A stretch of DNA of 64,000 nucleotides. Source: Elymus sibiricus. Lineage: Eukaryota > Streptophyta > Magnoliopsida > Poales > Poaceae. Positions 44,284-55,035 of the stretch are shown one piece after another. The stretch's first letter is position 1. Each line of letters opens with the position of its first letter. The position numbers were made by a program, and so were the translations under genes. The stretch is taken from the NCBI GenBank assembly GCA_039707655.1, contig CM077672.1:458778390-458842389 (forward strand), in the 5' to 3' direction. The notes below the pieces were generated by a model. That model was not told the DNA's origin and made no database searches. It saw nothing but the letters and a program-made list of their open reading frames with translations.

Positions 44284-46125
44284 AGTGGTTTACAGAAGAA
44301 AAATCAACCAAAAGTGCGTCAAGGAGTGCATGGATGGTTTGTGGGAAAGTGGGTACTAATCAAATTAAAAAAAAGGGAGTGACTAATGAACAGACGTCTG
44401 TTTTTGTATTTGGTTCAGGTCGGTTTTTCTAGCCATTCACAGTTTGACACGTGTTACTGAGCACTCAGCCCAGACTACAAAGAAAACGTGTGTTTTCTTC
44501 CTTCTTTAGGTCGGATTGTTAGCCAGCCTCTTGACCGCATACTGAAAATTGTAAATTTTGCATGAAAAAACTGAAATTCAGATAGATAAAAACATGTCAA
44601 ATGACGAAAAGCACAGAGAATGGCTGCTAATATTAGTGGCAGATTTTATATTTCTTTGCAGAAAAAGAACAATGAAAAATGAGAGGGAATTTCCATTTCT
44701 TACAAAAAGTACACATAACCATACTCTAGGGCCCGAAGGGATTCATTTTCCTGGATTTTTTTACCTTTTTTTTTACGCCTTATGATCAGCTGCCGCGTGT
44801 ATAATGCATATATAGGAAAAAGGATACGCAATCAGCTAACCAACTTGGTCTTCTCCTCTGCCAAATAAAAAATAAGGGAATTGCTTCGTTTCATCCGGAT
44901 GTAGATACGCTCGCGGCAGCCGCTTCGTGGGCTCGCCACGCGTCTCGTGGGCCCGCGCACGCGTCGGTCTCCCTCATCCTTATCTCCTCGAATGAACACC
45001 GCTCAACCATTCATTTCTTCCCCAATCCGCCGAGCGTACCTATCTCTCCCATATTCTCTCTCCTTTGCAATTGACTGGATCTCGCCGGTGGGGGCTTCTC
45101 CTCCCTTGTAGCAGGCAGCCAAGGAAGCACCTACCCCCTAGCGGCTGCTGTCCAGTCGGTGTCACATGGCCCCCCTAGCAGCAGCTTGAGCCGCCGGTTG
45201 AGGCTTCCTCCTCCCTTGTAGCAAGCAGCCATGGAAGCACCTTCCCCCTAGCGGCTGTTGTCCAGCAAACTGCTATGACGGCGGCTCAAGCTGCTCCGGC
45301 GAGGCTGTGACGCCTTTGTGCTGCGAGCCAGTGCTGCGATGGTTGTCGACGTGCTGCGAGCCGATGCTGCGACGGATGCTGCGGCGGCGGCTCGGGGTAC
45401 TCCGGCGATGCTGCGACGGCGGCTCGGGCCACTCCGGCGATGCTACGATGGCCGCCGAGGTGCTGCGATGGATGCTGCGACGGCGGCTCGGGCCACTCCG
45501 GCGATGCTCCGCCGGCACCGCCGTGCTGCGAGCTGGTGCTACGACGGCCATCGGCGTCCATGCTGCGACGGCCGTCGAGGTGTTACGACGACGACGCCAT
45601 GCTGCGAGCTGCTGCTGGGTCGGCGCCATCTTGCTGCGAGCTGGTGTGCCGCGAGGAAGTTGCCTGAGCTGGTGCTACGATGTGGAAGGGCAAAGGAAAA
45701 TAGCCTTTTTGCGTTGACTCATCCTATGGCAGAAAGGATCAGATCGGACGGCGGGAAACACGGCTGTTATTTTATTTTCCACATCCGGATGGCACCTAGC
45801 AGCCGCCATAAAATAACCCAACGTTTGTCCTTTGAGGGGTATAAAATAACCCAACGTGGCTTCTAGATTTTATTTTTTTGAAGAACACGTGGCCTCTAGA
45901 TTGGTTCTGATCAGCTAACGTGGCCTTCCCTTGTGCAAAAACAAAAAAGAGAAAGACCAACGTGGCCTTCTCTGGATAGGCCCTGGCCTACGTGCCCTTG
46001 CATGGGCCATGCATGTGGCCACGTGAGCTGCATAGGTGTTGACTGCTGCTCTTTTTATTGGGCAGGTCTTTACTTTTGGTCTGGTGTTGATTCCTGGTGG
46101 GCTCTGTTTACCTTTTTTTCCTTGT
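44284..46125. other. Spacer with CTGCGACGG minisatellite
   Basis: 13 bp of the pseudogene (GTGCGTCAAGGAG, 44232-44244) recur at 44313-44325, near the breakpoint. 45310-45660 is a GC-rich minisatellite of CTGCGACGGCGGCTCGGG and CACTCCGGCGATGCT blocks, spaced about 63 bp. CATCCGGATG with nearby GCAGCCGC recurs at about 44895 and 45784. No gene recognised. Confidence 0.4.
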
Positions 46126-46330
46126 TATAAATAGTTGTGTCGTGGGCTGCCTCTCCACTCCTGGTGGCGCCTCCGTCTCCTTGTTTCAGTTTCAATATCT
46201 GCTATGGTTCGTGCGGCTTCTCATGGTTCTCTACCAGTTGATCATTCGTCATCGGGTTCTTCTTCGGTTGGTGCTGCCGATGGACGATTGTCCGGGCAAG
46301 CTTCCTCAGGACGTGTTGGGTCTGTTTCTG
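46126..46330 (+). CDS. Candidate 5' exon with TATA box, unknown gene
   Basis: A TATAAATA box at 46126-46133, an ATG at 46204, and an open frame (MVRAASHGSLPVDHSSSGSS...) reaching a strong donor TCTGGTGAGTA at 46330. Read through, the frame is 67 codons and stops at 46407. The product is Ser/Gly-rich and not recognised. Any downstream exon would be interrupted by the LINE at 47400-49858. Confidence 0.3.
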
Positions 46331-46407
46331 GTGAGTATTTGTCGGCGCGCGTGCGGACGACTCCCTGCTCCTTACGAGCTCTCCAGATCGAGGTCATAGC
46401 CGGCTAG

Positions 46408-47386
46408 CCGGATCGAGGCCACATGGTCTAAGCATGTAGGGAGACTCGGGGAAAAAGTTTTAACAAGTAATTTCTTCTTGTCATGAGCTCCGATTTGCTC
46501 TTGCTCTTCAAAATTCTTCCATCATGATGGATTTCTTGATTTGGCAATGATAGATGTGCTGCAGAGTCCGGAAGCTTCTTCCTTGAGCTTCGTCGTGTAG
46601 GGCAGCCGTGACATGCGGCAACGCAAGGAACTCGCCGAGCGCGACCAGGACAGTCTCCACATTCGTGAGCCTGGAATAACTGTCACCGGCGGAGGCCTTG
46701 AACGCGCGGACTCCGGCGTCAGGCGCGTGTGGACCGGGTGCCGCCGGCTCGCGGACTGGGCGTGCGCGGCCTTTCTCTTCTCCGTGGCGCTTCCGAGTAT
46801 GAAGTGCATCATGCGATGACTATTAGCAGCAGTTGCACGTTGGTTTTCTTGGATGTGCTCGCTCCTTTCCCCCGCTGCCGTCTTTCCTATTCCTCTTTTT
46901 GATTATTTTTATTGTGATGAACCGGTTTGATGTGGAAGGCCTTCATTTCTTACCGACGCTTAGTTTAGGCGGTCGTCGCCTAAAGAAGTTGATTCTAGAT
47001 TGGATTGTTTTCCCTCTCTGCGTGTTATCAAAGTGGTTGCCGCTTAAATGGAGGATTCCAAGTTTTTTGTTTGCCTGCAAATTCTTAGTTGGTCTTTGGG
47101 TTTGCCCATGTTTTCCTACCCTACCGCGTTCATGGTGGGTCGTTCCGCGCGTGCCGGCTGCGTCCAGATCAACTGCCTACTGCCCATATTCCGTTGTCTG
47201 TGTTGGACCGTGGTTTCGCTGATTCGTCGGCCGCTGTTGTCTCACCAGTGTGTCGTGCTTCGTCTTCATCTGCTCGGCGGATCGGTTGCCCATTGGTTGG
47301 TTCCCTTGGGTCTTCCTCTAAGGTGGTCCGTTCTCTGGTGAGCAGGATGGGCTGCTTTCTTTGCATGAGGTGCGTTGTCGCTGTCG
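46408..47386 (+). other. Unassigned region left of the LINE insertion
   Basis: T-rich with several open stretches in different frames (for example 46920-47220 and 47089-47386) but no motif. Before insertion it was contiguous with 49872 onward. Confidence 0.3.
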
Positions 47387-47399
47387 AGAAGCATCCGGT

Positions 47400-49759
47400 C
47401 CAAAGTCACTTTGCCAACATTAATAAGAGAGGTTCTGCTCGCGTCAAGGACTTCAATTGGGAGATTATTCCACCCACGGAGTGTGACCTCCAGGATCTTG
47501 GGTCGAGCTTCACGGAAGAGGAAGTGAGGGCTGCCATATTTGCTTTACCCTGTGACAAGGCTCCAGGGCCCGACGGTTTCACAGGCGCTTTCTTCAAAGA
47601 ATGTTGGGATATCATCAAACCTGAGATCATGGCTGTTGTCAACCAATTCTCAAATCTGCATGTCAACAACTTTCATTGGCTCAACTCGGCTAACATAGCG
47701 CTCATTCCAAAAAAAGACGGGGCTGAGGACATTTCAGATTTTAGGCCCATTAGCCTTATTCATGCCAGCGCTAAGATTGTTGCAAAGATGATGGCTTCCC
47801 GTCTTGCACCCCACATGTCAAAGCTTGTCTCAAATGCCCAAAATGCCTTTATAAAAAAGAGAAGCATTCATGACAACTTTTTGTATGTCCGCAACTTGGC
47901 CCGATTGACGGCTTCACCGCAACAAGTCTCCAACGTTGCTCTTCAAGCTTGACATTCGCAAGGCCTTCGATTCAGTGAGATGGGACTATTTGATGGATTT
48001 GATGAGGCATCATGGATTCCCAAGTAGATTCAGAGAGTGGGTTTGTGCTCTCCTTTCTTCGGCATCATCGAGAGTGCTCCTCAATGGGGTCGCCACTGAC
48101 CCATTCAGTCATGGTCGTGGTCTTCGGCAGGGGGACCCGCTCTCCCCGCTACTATTTGTGCTTGCCATTGACCCTCTACATCACATCCTCAACAAAGCTA
48201 CTGCCCAAGGCCTTCTACAGCCCATTCGTGGACGTGCAGCGACTATTCGAGCTTCACTCTATGCTGACGATGCAGCTATCTTCGTGGCTCCGATCAAAGA
48301 AGACATTCAGTTCTTGAGCGCCACGTTAAAATCTTTTGGCGAGGTCATCGGTCTTGTTACAAATTGTTCGAAGAGTCTTGTAGCGCCTATTCGATGTGAC
48401 AATATTGACCTCCACGACGTCCTCCATTCCCTCCCCGCAACCCGGACCACATTTCCAATGAGATATTTGGGGCTACCACTTTCGGTCACTAGGCTTAAGA
48501 GAATTCATTTGCAGTACCTTGAAGACAGGATTGCAGGAAAACTTGCACCTTGGCGTGGAAAGCACGTGGCTACTCTGGGTCGCATCGTTCTGGTCAAGTC
48601 TGTGCTCACGGCGATTGCCATCTACCATCTCACACCGCTTGATTTGCCGGTTGAAGTGAAGAAGAAAATTGACAGCATCCGACGGGCGTATCTTTGGGCT
48701 GGTTGTGACAAGGTCTCGGGAGGCAAGTGCAAGGTAAACTGGGAGACGGTGTGCAAGCCCAAACGATATGGCGGCTTGGGTATTCTCGACCTCGAGAAGT
48801 TTTCTTCGGCGCTCCGCCTACGCTGGCTTTGGTATGAATGGGCCGACCCCCCGAGGACGTGGCTTGGCCTAGGATCCGCATGCACCACCGAGGATCGTGA
48901 TTTGTTTGCTGCTGCCACAAGAGTGACTGTTGGGGACGAAAACACGGGCAAGTTTTGGGAATCTCCATGGTTGGAGGGGCTCAGACCGATGGATATTGCG
49001 CCCAAGATTTTTGAGCTCTCACGCAAGAAGTCTTGTTCGGTGAGAAAGGCGTTGACGGACAACAATTGGATTACCCAAATTAATACCCACCAGGGCATCT
49101 CTCTCACACACATCCAGGAAGTGGTTATGCTTTGGGAAAGGCTCGCTGACATCACTCTCATGGATGGGGTTCGCGATTCAATTACTTGGAAGCTCTCTGT
49201 CGATGGCATGTACTCTGCGTCCTCGGCTTACAAGGCGCAATTTGAGGGTCTTACCGTCTCGACCATGCTGACAACCGTTTGGAAGGGTTGGGCCCCCCCA
49301 AAGTGCAAGTTCTTCGCTTGGTTGGTCTTACAAAATAGGATTTGGACAGCTGATAGACTAAGTCGCCGTGGATGGCCAAACTGCGGTCTCTGCCCTCTTT
49401 GCAAACAAGCTCCTGAGTCTGCTGTGCACCTTCTCGCCCAATGCCGCTTCACGAACCGTATTTGGACAGAGATCGCCAACTGGCTCGGCCTCCTGGATTT
49501 CTCTACTTTGGCTTGGGCAAATGCCACCTCGATGAGAGGTTGGTGGACCGATACAGTGAACAATACAAGACCGCACTGGAAGGCTCTCACTTCGTTGATG
49601 ATGTTGGTATCTTGGGAGATTTGGAAGGAACGCAACGCAAGAGTTTTCCGCAACACCGCCGCACCCACCATGGTGATTGTCGGGAGGATCAAGGAGGAGG
49701 CCCATCTTTGGGCGTTAGCGGACGCGAAATACTTGAGTAATGTAATGCCGCGGGAGTAG
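47400..49759 (+). pseudogene. LINE ORF2 (reverse transcriptase), one frameshift
   Basis: The first frame (to 47952) has DKAPGPDGFTGAFFK, LIPKKDGAEDISDFRPISLI and NAFIKKRSIHDNF. The second (47936-49759, 607 codons, stop TAG) has LFKLDIRKAFDSVRW, GLRQGDPLSPLLF and the catalytic SLYADDAAIF (about 48254-48283), then the thumb/connection region and a zinc-binding C-terminus (CGLCPLCKQAPESAVHLLAQC-like, about 49380-49445). A one-base shift between 47936 and 47950 separates them, and the endonuclease half is absent. The remaining frame is intact, so the copy is younger than the LINE at 16115-18975. The protein would have nicked target DNA and copied its RNA there. Confidence 0.92.
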
Positions 49760-49858
49760 TTGTTTTCTTCCCCGCGTTGCGGGCATATGTCTAAACCTTC
49801 TCCCTTAATTAATGAAAATGACAAATCTTTTCTCTTGTTTCCAAAAAAAAAAAAAAAA
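47400..49858 (+). mobile_element. 5'-truncated L1-type LINE
   Basis: A 13-bp duplication AGAAGCATCCGGT flanks it (47387-47399 and 49859-49871), and a run of about 17 A ends it at 49858. The copy begins inside ORF2 and retains the whole 3' part: reverse transcriptase, zinc finger and a short 3' UTR (TTAATTAATGAAAATGAC). Confidence 0.93.
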
Positions 49859-49977
49859 AGAAGCATCCGGTTTATTGCTATGGGTGTGTGTACTAATTTC
49901 TGGTTGGTCGGTTGTGTAGTTCCCATTGGATTTCCCCTGTCATGTTATCTTGATATTCTTTGTTCCGATCTACAGGT

Positions 49978-50520
49978 ATGGGCGTGGAGAGACGGCTCCT
50001 CGCAAAATAGCGGTGGCACACCCCAGTGCGGCGGCCGGACGCAGATGTGGCCAAACCGGTGCGCGGGGCGACGGCTTTCCGTGCACACGCCGACGACACT
50101 GATGCAAGTAAGAGGCCTTCCGTGGCGAGCGGCGGCAGCGTCTGCGCCATCCCCTCCCTCCGAGTACCAGTCGACCATGACGTGTGGTGGCCGGTGGGGG
50201 CGTTCACATCTGTGTCGTCCGCGTCCGATGCGCACGCTCCGGTCCGCACTGTCGTGGGAGGCCTCCTCTTGCTCTGGCGTCGGTTACTGCCAGGTTACCC
50301 ACGCTCGGACGCGTCGAGCTTGCATGGCCTCATCTTCCAAAGGCATCTGCAGGGCCGACAACGACTTGATGGAGCTGCTATGGCTCGACAGGGCTGTCCT
50401 CGCACAGTTGGGGACGCACTCTAGGCCTGCGGCCATTGGCCACACCAGCGGGCAGAGCGCCGCATGGTTCCTGGACGCGTTGATTATGGTAGTTCTAAAT
50501 CTTGCATTGATTTTTCAGCA
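49978..50520 (+). pseudogene. Possible PIF-type bHLH transcription-factor fragment
   Basis: After an acceptor-like TCCGATCTACAG, GC-rich coding-like sequence runs to about 50490. One frame ends with NDLMELLWLDRAVLAQ and then SAAWFLDAL. This resembles the phytochrome-binding APB motif region of PIF proteins (family E-L-x4-G-Q, followed by an AAWxxD segment); the Gly-Gln pair is not kept. Upstream parts need frame changes, and the basic helix-loop-helix itself is absent. The assignment rests on one short motif and could be wrong. Confidence 0.3.
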
Positions 50521-50668
50521 AGTATTTTTTTTTAGTATGAATCTCCCTCATTCCTATGTAGTATGCGTTATCATGTAAAGCTATATAATCGTAGTCATAA
50601 ATCAGCATCCAAAGATTTTGTTAGATCACTCTTATAAGCCTCTCGGTTTGCAACTTTTGCCTAATTAA

Positions 50669-51469
50669 ATGCGAGTGGAAAGGAAGGGAAGGACAGATCT
50701 AGAGGAAAAAGGTAAGGGAAGATCGGTGTTGATCCTAGAGAAAATCAGAATCAGGGCGACCCAGATTACGGAATCGTTGGGGGGCACGGGGGGCAATTGC
50801 CTAGAGCCAGCCATGGGGAGGAAATCAGCTGCAGACCTGGTAAGTAAAACCAGTACTCAGATCTCACTAGCTGCAAAGATACAGAGAAAGCCGATGGAGG
50901 AAACCACTGATCCGACTGCTGGCATAAAAAGTGTGGATTTGCGGGAGGAAACGCATAAGGAAAAATATACTAGCATATCTGCGACAGAGGGACAGGAGAT
51001 GAACAGGGTTCAGGCAGACCAGAGGGTAACGAAGGCAAAGGTGGATGATCAACAGAAAGAGATGATACAGCAGGATTCAATTACCCTGCAGTTGTCACAG
51101 ACAGGGGATCCTCCTGATTGGAAGATTAAAGACGCCAGTAGTCCAGCAGATCAATTAACCAGGCAAACGATACGAGCAACTGGTCAATCGGGAATGAGAT
51201 TATTTCCTGTCGGGCAACCTGGGATCATCGGTGGTATAAGAGGGACGGAAGTGGGAGCTGTCTCGGCACAAAGCAAACCCACCATAACCAGACTTCACCT
51301 CACCACCCAAATGGAGACCCCGTCTGATCGCAAGATGAAGAAGGCGATGGTGAGCAGCAAGCTGGAGGAGGTGGCTTCAAATGGTGAGCCCCGTGTGGCA
51401 AAGAAGCTGCTGAAGGGGGACTCATCGCGTGCAGTGAGCCATGACTATAACCTTTGTAATGCCTCTTAA
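50669..51469 (+). CDS. 266-aa ORF, unknown, basic and glutamine/lysine-rich
   Basis: A single open frame from ATG (50669) to TAA. The product is hydrophilic, without hydrophobic segment or cysteine cluster, and rich in K, E, Q, T and S, with probable disorder throughout. It ends KKLLKGDSSRAVSHDYNLC. Its character resembles the C-terminal linker of plant LINE ORF1 proteins, and an AAAATAAAATAAAATAAATA tail follows at 51495-51517, but no RNA-binding or zinc-knuckle motif is visible. It may be a retroelement remnant or an unrelated ORF. Confidence 0.35.
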   Translation: MRVERKGRTDLEEKGKGRSVLILEKIRIRATQITESLGGTGGNCLEPAMGRKSAADLVSKTSTQISLAAKIQRKPMEETTDPTAGIKSVDLREETHKEKYTSISATEGQEMNRVQADQRVTKAKVDDQQKEMIQQDSITLQLSQTGDPPDWKIKDASSPADQLTRQTIRATGQSGMRLFPVGQPGIIGGIRGTEVGAVSAQSKPTITRLHLTTQMETPSDRKMKKAMVSSKLEEVASNGEPRVAKKLLKGDSSRAVSHDYNLCNAS

Positions 51470-52866
51470 CAGGCCTTCTTGGCGTTGTTCCTCAAAAATA
51501 AAATAAAATAAATATATATTACTTTGTTCCTTGCCTATGAAGCCAGAAATGTAGGAGAAATACACGCTATTACTTTGATATCTTACAAGCTGTTAATGCA
51601 AAAAAAAAAAAAAATCCATACGAACTGTGCTCTCTCTTAGGAAAGTGTTCAAATCATAGCCTATTAGTATTATAATCATGAAGGGGTGTTGGGCTGTTCA
51701 CTGGTATTATTGACGAAGAGCTCTTTTTTAGCTTATTAGCACTTCCTTCTGCTAGCTACCACACTGTATCTTACTCCATGCTCAATATACACCATCTATG
51801 CATTAATACCTATGTGATCAGTCAAAACCCAAAACACTCTCCAAAAACATAAAAAAAAGAACACCGCATATCAATCAGTACGGCGCGGCCGCCGCGCACT
51901 ACACGCTAGTGTGAAACTACTAGTACTGCTGTCAGATTTTCCCTAGGAAAAATGTAGGATACTCAAACACTTGACTGAATAAAAACACACGCAAAATCTG
52001 AAAAAACACGCAAAAGAAAACTGAAACCTGTATATAACTTCAATAGATACAGTGATGGGGAGGAGAGATGCTTACACCATAGCGTGCGAGAAAAAAAATC
52101 ACAGGGCATGGTTTTGGCTGAGCAATGGCACATGAGGCCCCCATCTTCTTCACCTGGCTCTGTGGCAAAAAACTCAAAAGATCAGGAAAAAACTAACAAC
52201 TACGACCTGTGAATGATAAATACAAAAATCTAAGAAAAGTAATTCTCAACTATTGTGATCTCTGATTGACTAATGACTAGATATTGAAGACTAAAACCTG
52301 ATTAAAAGATCACAACCTGAAAAAAAAAATACTTCCAGATACTACCTACAAAATTTTCCTTCATCCAGTACACCAACACGCAGCACCTGAACCTAGCAGG
52401 AAAACTGAAAAATACCTCTGTATAGACTAAAGATATAGGTAGTTAGTCGCCAGTCTTTGGTGGACATGAAAACTGAAAATATAGATAAAAGAACACAAAA
52501 AACATGAAAATACTGATAACTGAAATTACTTACTCAGACTAAAGAAACTAACCCTAACACTGAAAATGACACCTACTGGAACCTGAAAATGACGCCGATC
52601 CCTTTTAAGAAACTGAAACCTGAACAAAGACTGAGTCACAGAGCCTAATGATAATAGGAATGAGAGAATACTTATATATTCTAAATAAATGACAACACTG
52701 ATAGGTGAACTATAAAGAACAATTCTAACATACAACAGGAATAGAATTAATTAATAAATAAATAACTGATTCTTAGGTATTGAAAAGTGTACATCTGCAC
52801 TGAAGATGACTGAAACTGAAACTGACAAAATGAGGAATAGAGAAAACTGAAACTAGAACTGAGATA
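51470..52866. other. Unassigned AT-rich stretch
   Basis: No gene recognised. From about 52400 the plus strand is crowded with ACTGAAA (TTTCAGT on the minus strand). Confidence 0.35.
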
Positions 52867-52883
52867 CTGAAGAATAGACAATA

Positions 52884-53063
52884 AAGGGGCAGCCCGGTGC
52901 ATGTAGCTCCCGCTTGCACAGGGTCCGGGGAAGGGTCCGACCACTTTGGGTCTATTGTACGCAGCCTTTCCCTACATTTCTGCAAGAGGCTGTTTCCAGG
53001 ACTTGAACCCGTGACCTCATGGTCACAAGGCAGCAGCTTTACCACTGCGCCAAGGCTCCCCTT
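52884..53063 (-). mobile_element. Au-type SINE (tRNA-derived) with 17-bp target duplication
   Basis: On the minus strand it starts GGGGAGCCTTGGCGCAGTGG (box A region) and has GGTTCAAGTCC (box B), the internal RNA polymerase III promoter of a tRNA-derived head. It continues GCCTCTTGCAGAAATG, AAAGTGGTCGGACCC and GGAGCTACATGCACCGGG, and ends in TTT. The perfect duplication CTGAAGAATAGACAATA flanks it (52867-52883 and 53064-53080). Length, motifs and short T tail match Au SINE, known from Aegilops and wheat. It has no coding capacity; LINE enzymes move it. Confidence 0.95.
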
Positions 53064-53080
53064 CTGAAGAATAGACAATA

Positions 53081-54367
53081 CAAAATGAAAATACTAACTG
53101 AAGGTCTTGCTGAGTTAATCATGAGCAGGCACTTACTGATAAACACTAGTGTAGGAGACTTGCTGAGTTAATCATTAACAGACTGAAGGAGTGAATGAAT
53201 GACAAAACAAGGACTGTAACTGAATATGACTGAACAAAGAGGAAAAATGGACACTAGGGACAAAAGAAGGTAATGAAATGACAAACTGAAGAAAATGAAT
53301 ATGAATATTGAGGAACAGATTGGACTAAAACTTGAGGACATATATACTGAAGAAACCTGATGAATGACACTCAAAAAAAAACCTACCACCAAAACAAACT
53401 GAGAAACAAATATCTAAAACTGAAGAAAACTCTAAAAAACTGAAAGAAACCTACAATGAAGATGATTGAAACTGAAAACTAAAAACTGAAACACTGACCA
53501 GTCATCTTTAATTTCTATAAATCACTGAAAAATTTATCAACAAACTGAAAAAATGAAGAGTAATCACTGAAATCATGGAGGCTGATAATAGAGAATACAC
53601 GGAGGCTGATGACTGAAAACACTACTAAATAATAATCAATGTCGGAAGACTGATGACAACTAGCACACAAACAAAATCGGAGAAACTAATGGATGAATGA
53701 CAAGTGAACTAAAGGAAATGACAGAACAAACTAATCAAGGTTAATGGATCTAAAGACTGAAGCGAAAATGAACACTGATGAATTCAAAGGAGTAAGAATC
53801 ACTAGAATGGAAACCAATAAATTCTAAACTGACAAAAATCAGCATGGACTAAACCTACATTCTGAAGACAAAACTGAAGAAGACACACAGATAAGAAAAA
53901 CCGATGCCTTAAAAGACTGAATCAACTACAAGACTCATGCTGAGATACTGATCTACTAAATGAAACATGACTTAATTTAGAATCAACTAAAGACTGATGA
54001 CTGAAAATGATCGGTAATACACACTGCTACAGATGATAAATACTGAAACTATATACAAGGCCGATGGAATTAAATGATCAACTGAAAAATAAAATAACTA
54101 AACTGAGAAAAGGCAGAGCAAAAGATAAAACATATCTGAATACTGAGGGGAAGAATAAGCTGATAACAAAAACATGCATAGCTCACACCTTTTAAGCTGC
54201 TGAAAATAAAATAAATATAAATCACACACACATATGCATGGATTGAGAACCACCACAACTACCTCACAAAAATAATGGGCTGCTGTAGAAATTTTGCCAC
54301 TGAACAAAAATCCTAGTACACATGATGACTGTCAGAGAGTAAAATCTATATTTCAGATTTGGGATAT
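53081..54367. repeat. ACTGAAA-rich low-complexity region
   Basis: ACTGAA(A/G), GACTGA and TGATGAxTGA-like words recur every 10-20 bp without a fixed period. On the minus strand the sequence is T-rich with many TTTCAG, as in a long intron. No gene is recognised. Confidence 0.45.
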
Positions 54368-54387
54368 CACTACTAGGGAAAACCCTA

Positions 54388-54590
54388 GCAGTAGCGCTGG
54401 TTTTTGGCCTAGCAGTAGCGCGGGTACCAGCGCTACTGCTACGGTGCTACAGCTAAACTTTAGCAGTAGCGTGGGTTGGACCCCCGCTACTGCTAACTCA
54501 GTTAGCAGACTCAGTTAGCAGTAGCGTGCATTCCAACACGCGCTACTGCTAATTACTAGCAGCGCGCCCATACCCCGCACTACTACTATT
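54388..54590. repeat. Left subterminal repeats of CACTA 2
   Basis: About eight copies of (C/T)AGCAGTAGCG or CGCTACTGCTA, alternating orientation. Confidence 0.85.
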
Positions 54591-54769
54591 CTTCCGTATT
54601 TCATTTCTCTTTTGTTTTATACTATATTTATACACCGTTATACAAGTTTTCATACAATAGCAATTTAGAGATTGTTATATTATTATGATCATGATAGACT
54701 GGATCGTCCTACTAATCCAACTTGGTCACTTTGGATCCATCCACTTGAATCTAATCCGCGTTTCTTTCA

Positions 54770-55010
54770 CCCAATAATATAATAACTCATCATGATCATA
54801 ATAACAACTCATCATCATTATCATCATCATCATGATAACAACTCATCATCATCATCGTCATAACAACTCCTCATCATCATAACAACTCCTCATGATCATC
54901 ATCTATGAGTCATATAACAGCTCATCATTCTAGCTAACACATTGTAGCACATAACTCATCATCATCATAATAACAACTAATCATCATCATCATAGTCATA
55001 ATGAACACTA
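54770..55010. repeat. CAT/ATCATC simple repeat
   Basis: AACTCATCATCATCATC-type runs with CATAATAACAACTCATCAT units lie between the left end and the B3-like gene. Confidence 0.8.
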
Positions 55011-55035
55011 GCTAATTGTTCTTACTACCTAGGAC

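Noticed and set aside
52950..53060. A tRNA gene on the minus strand (A and B boxes)
   Set aside because: The match is only the tRNA-derived head of a SINE; no cloverleaf is completed, and SINE body, T tail and TSD follow.
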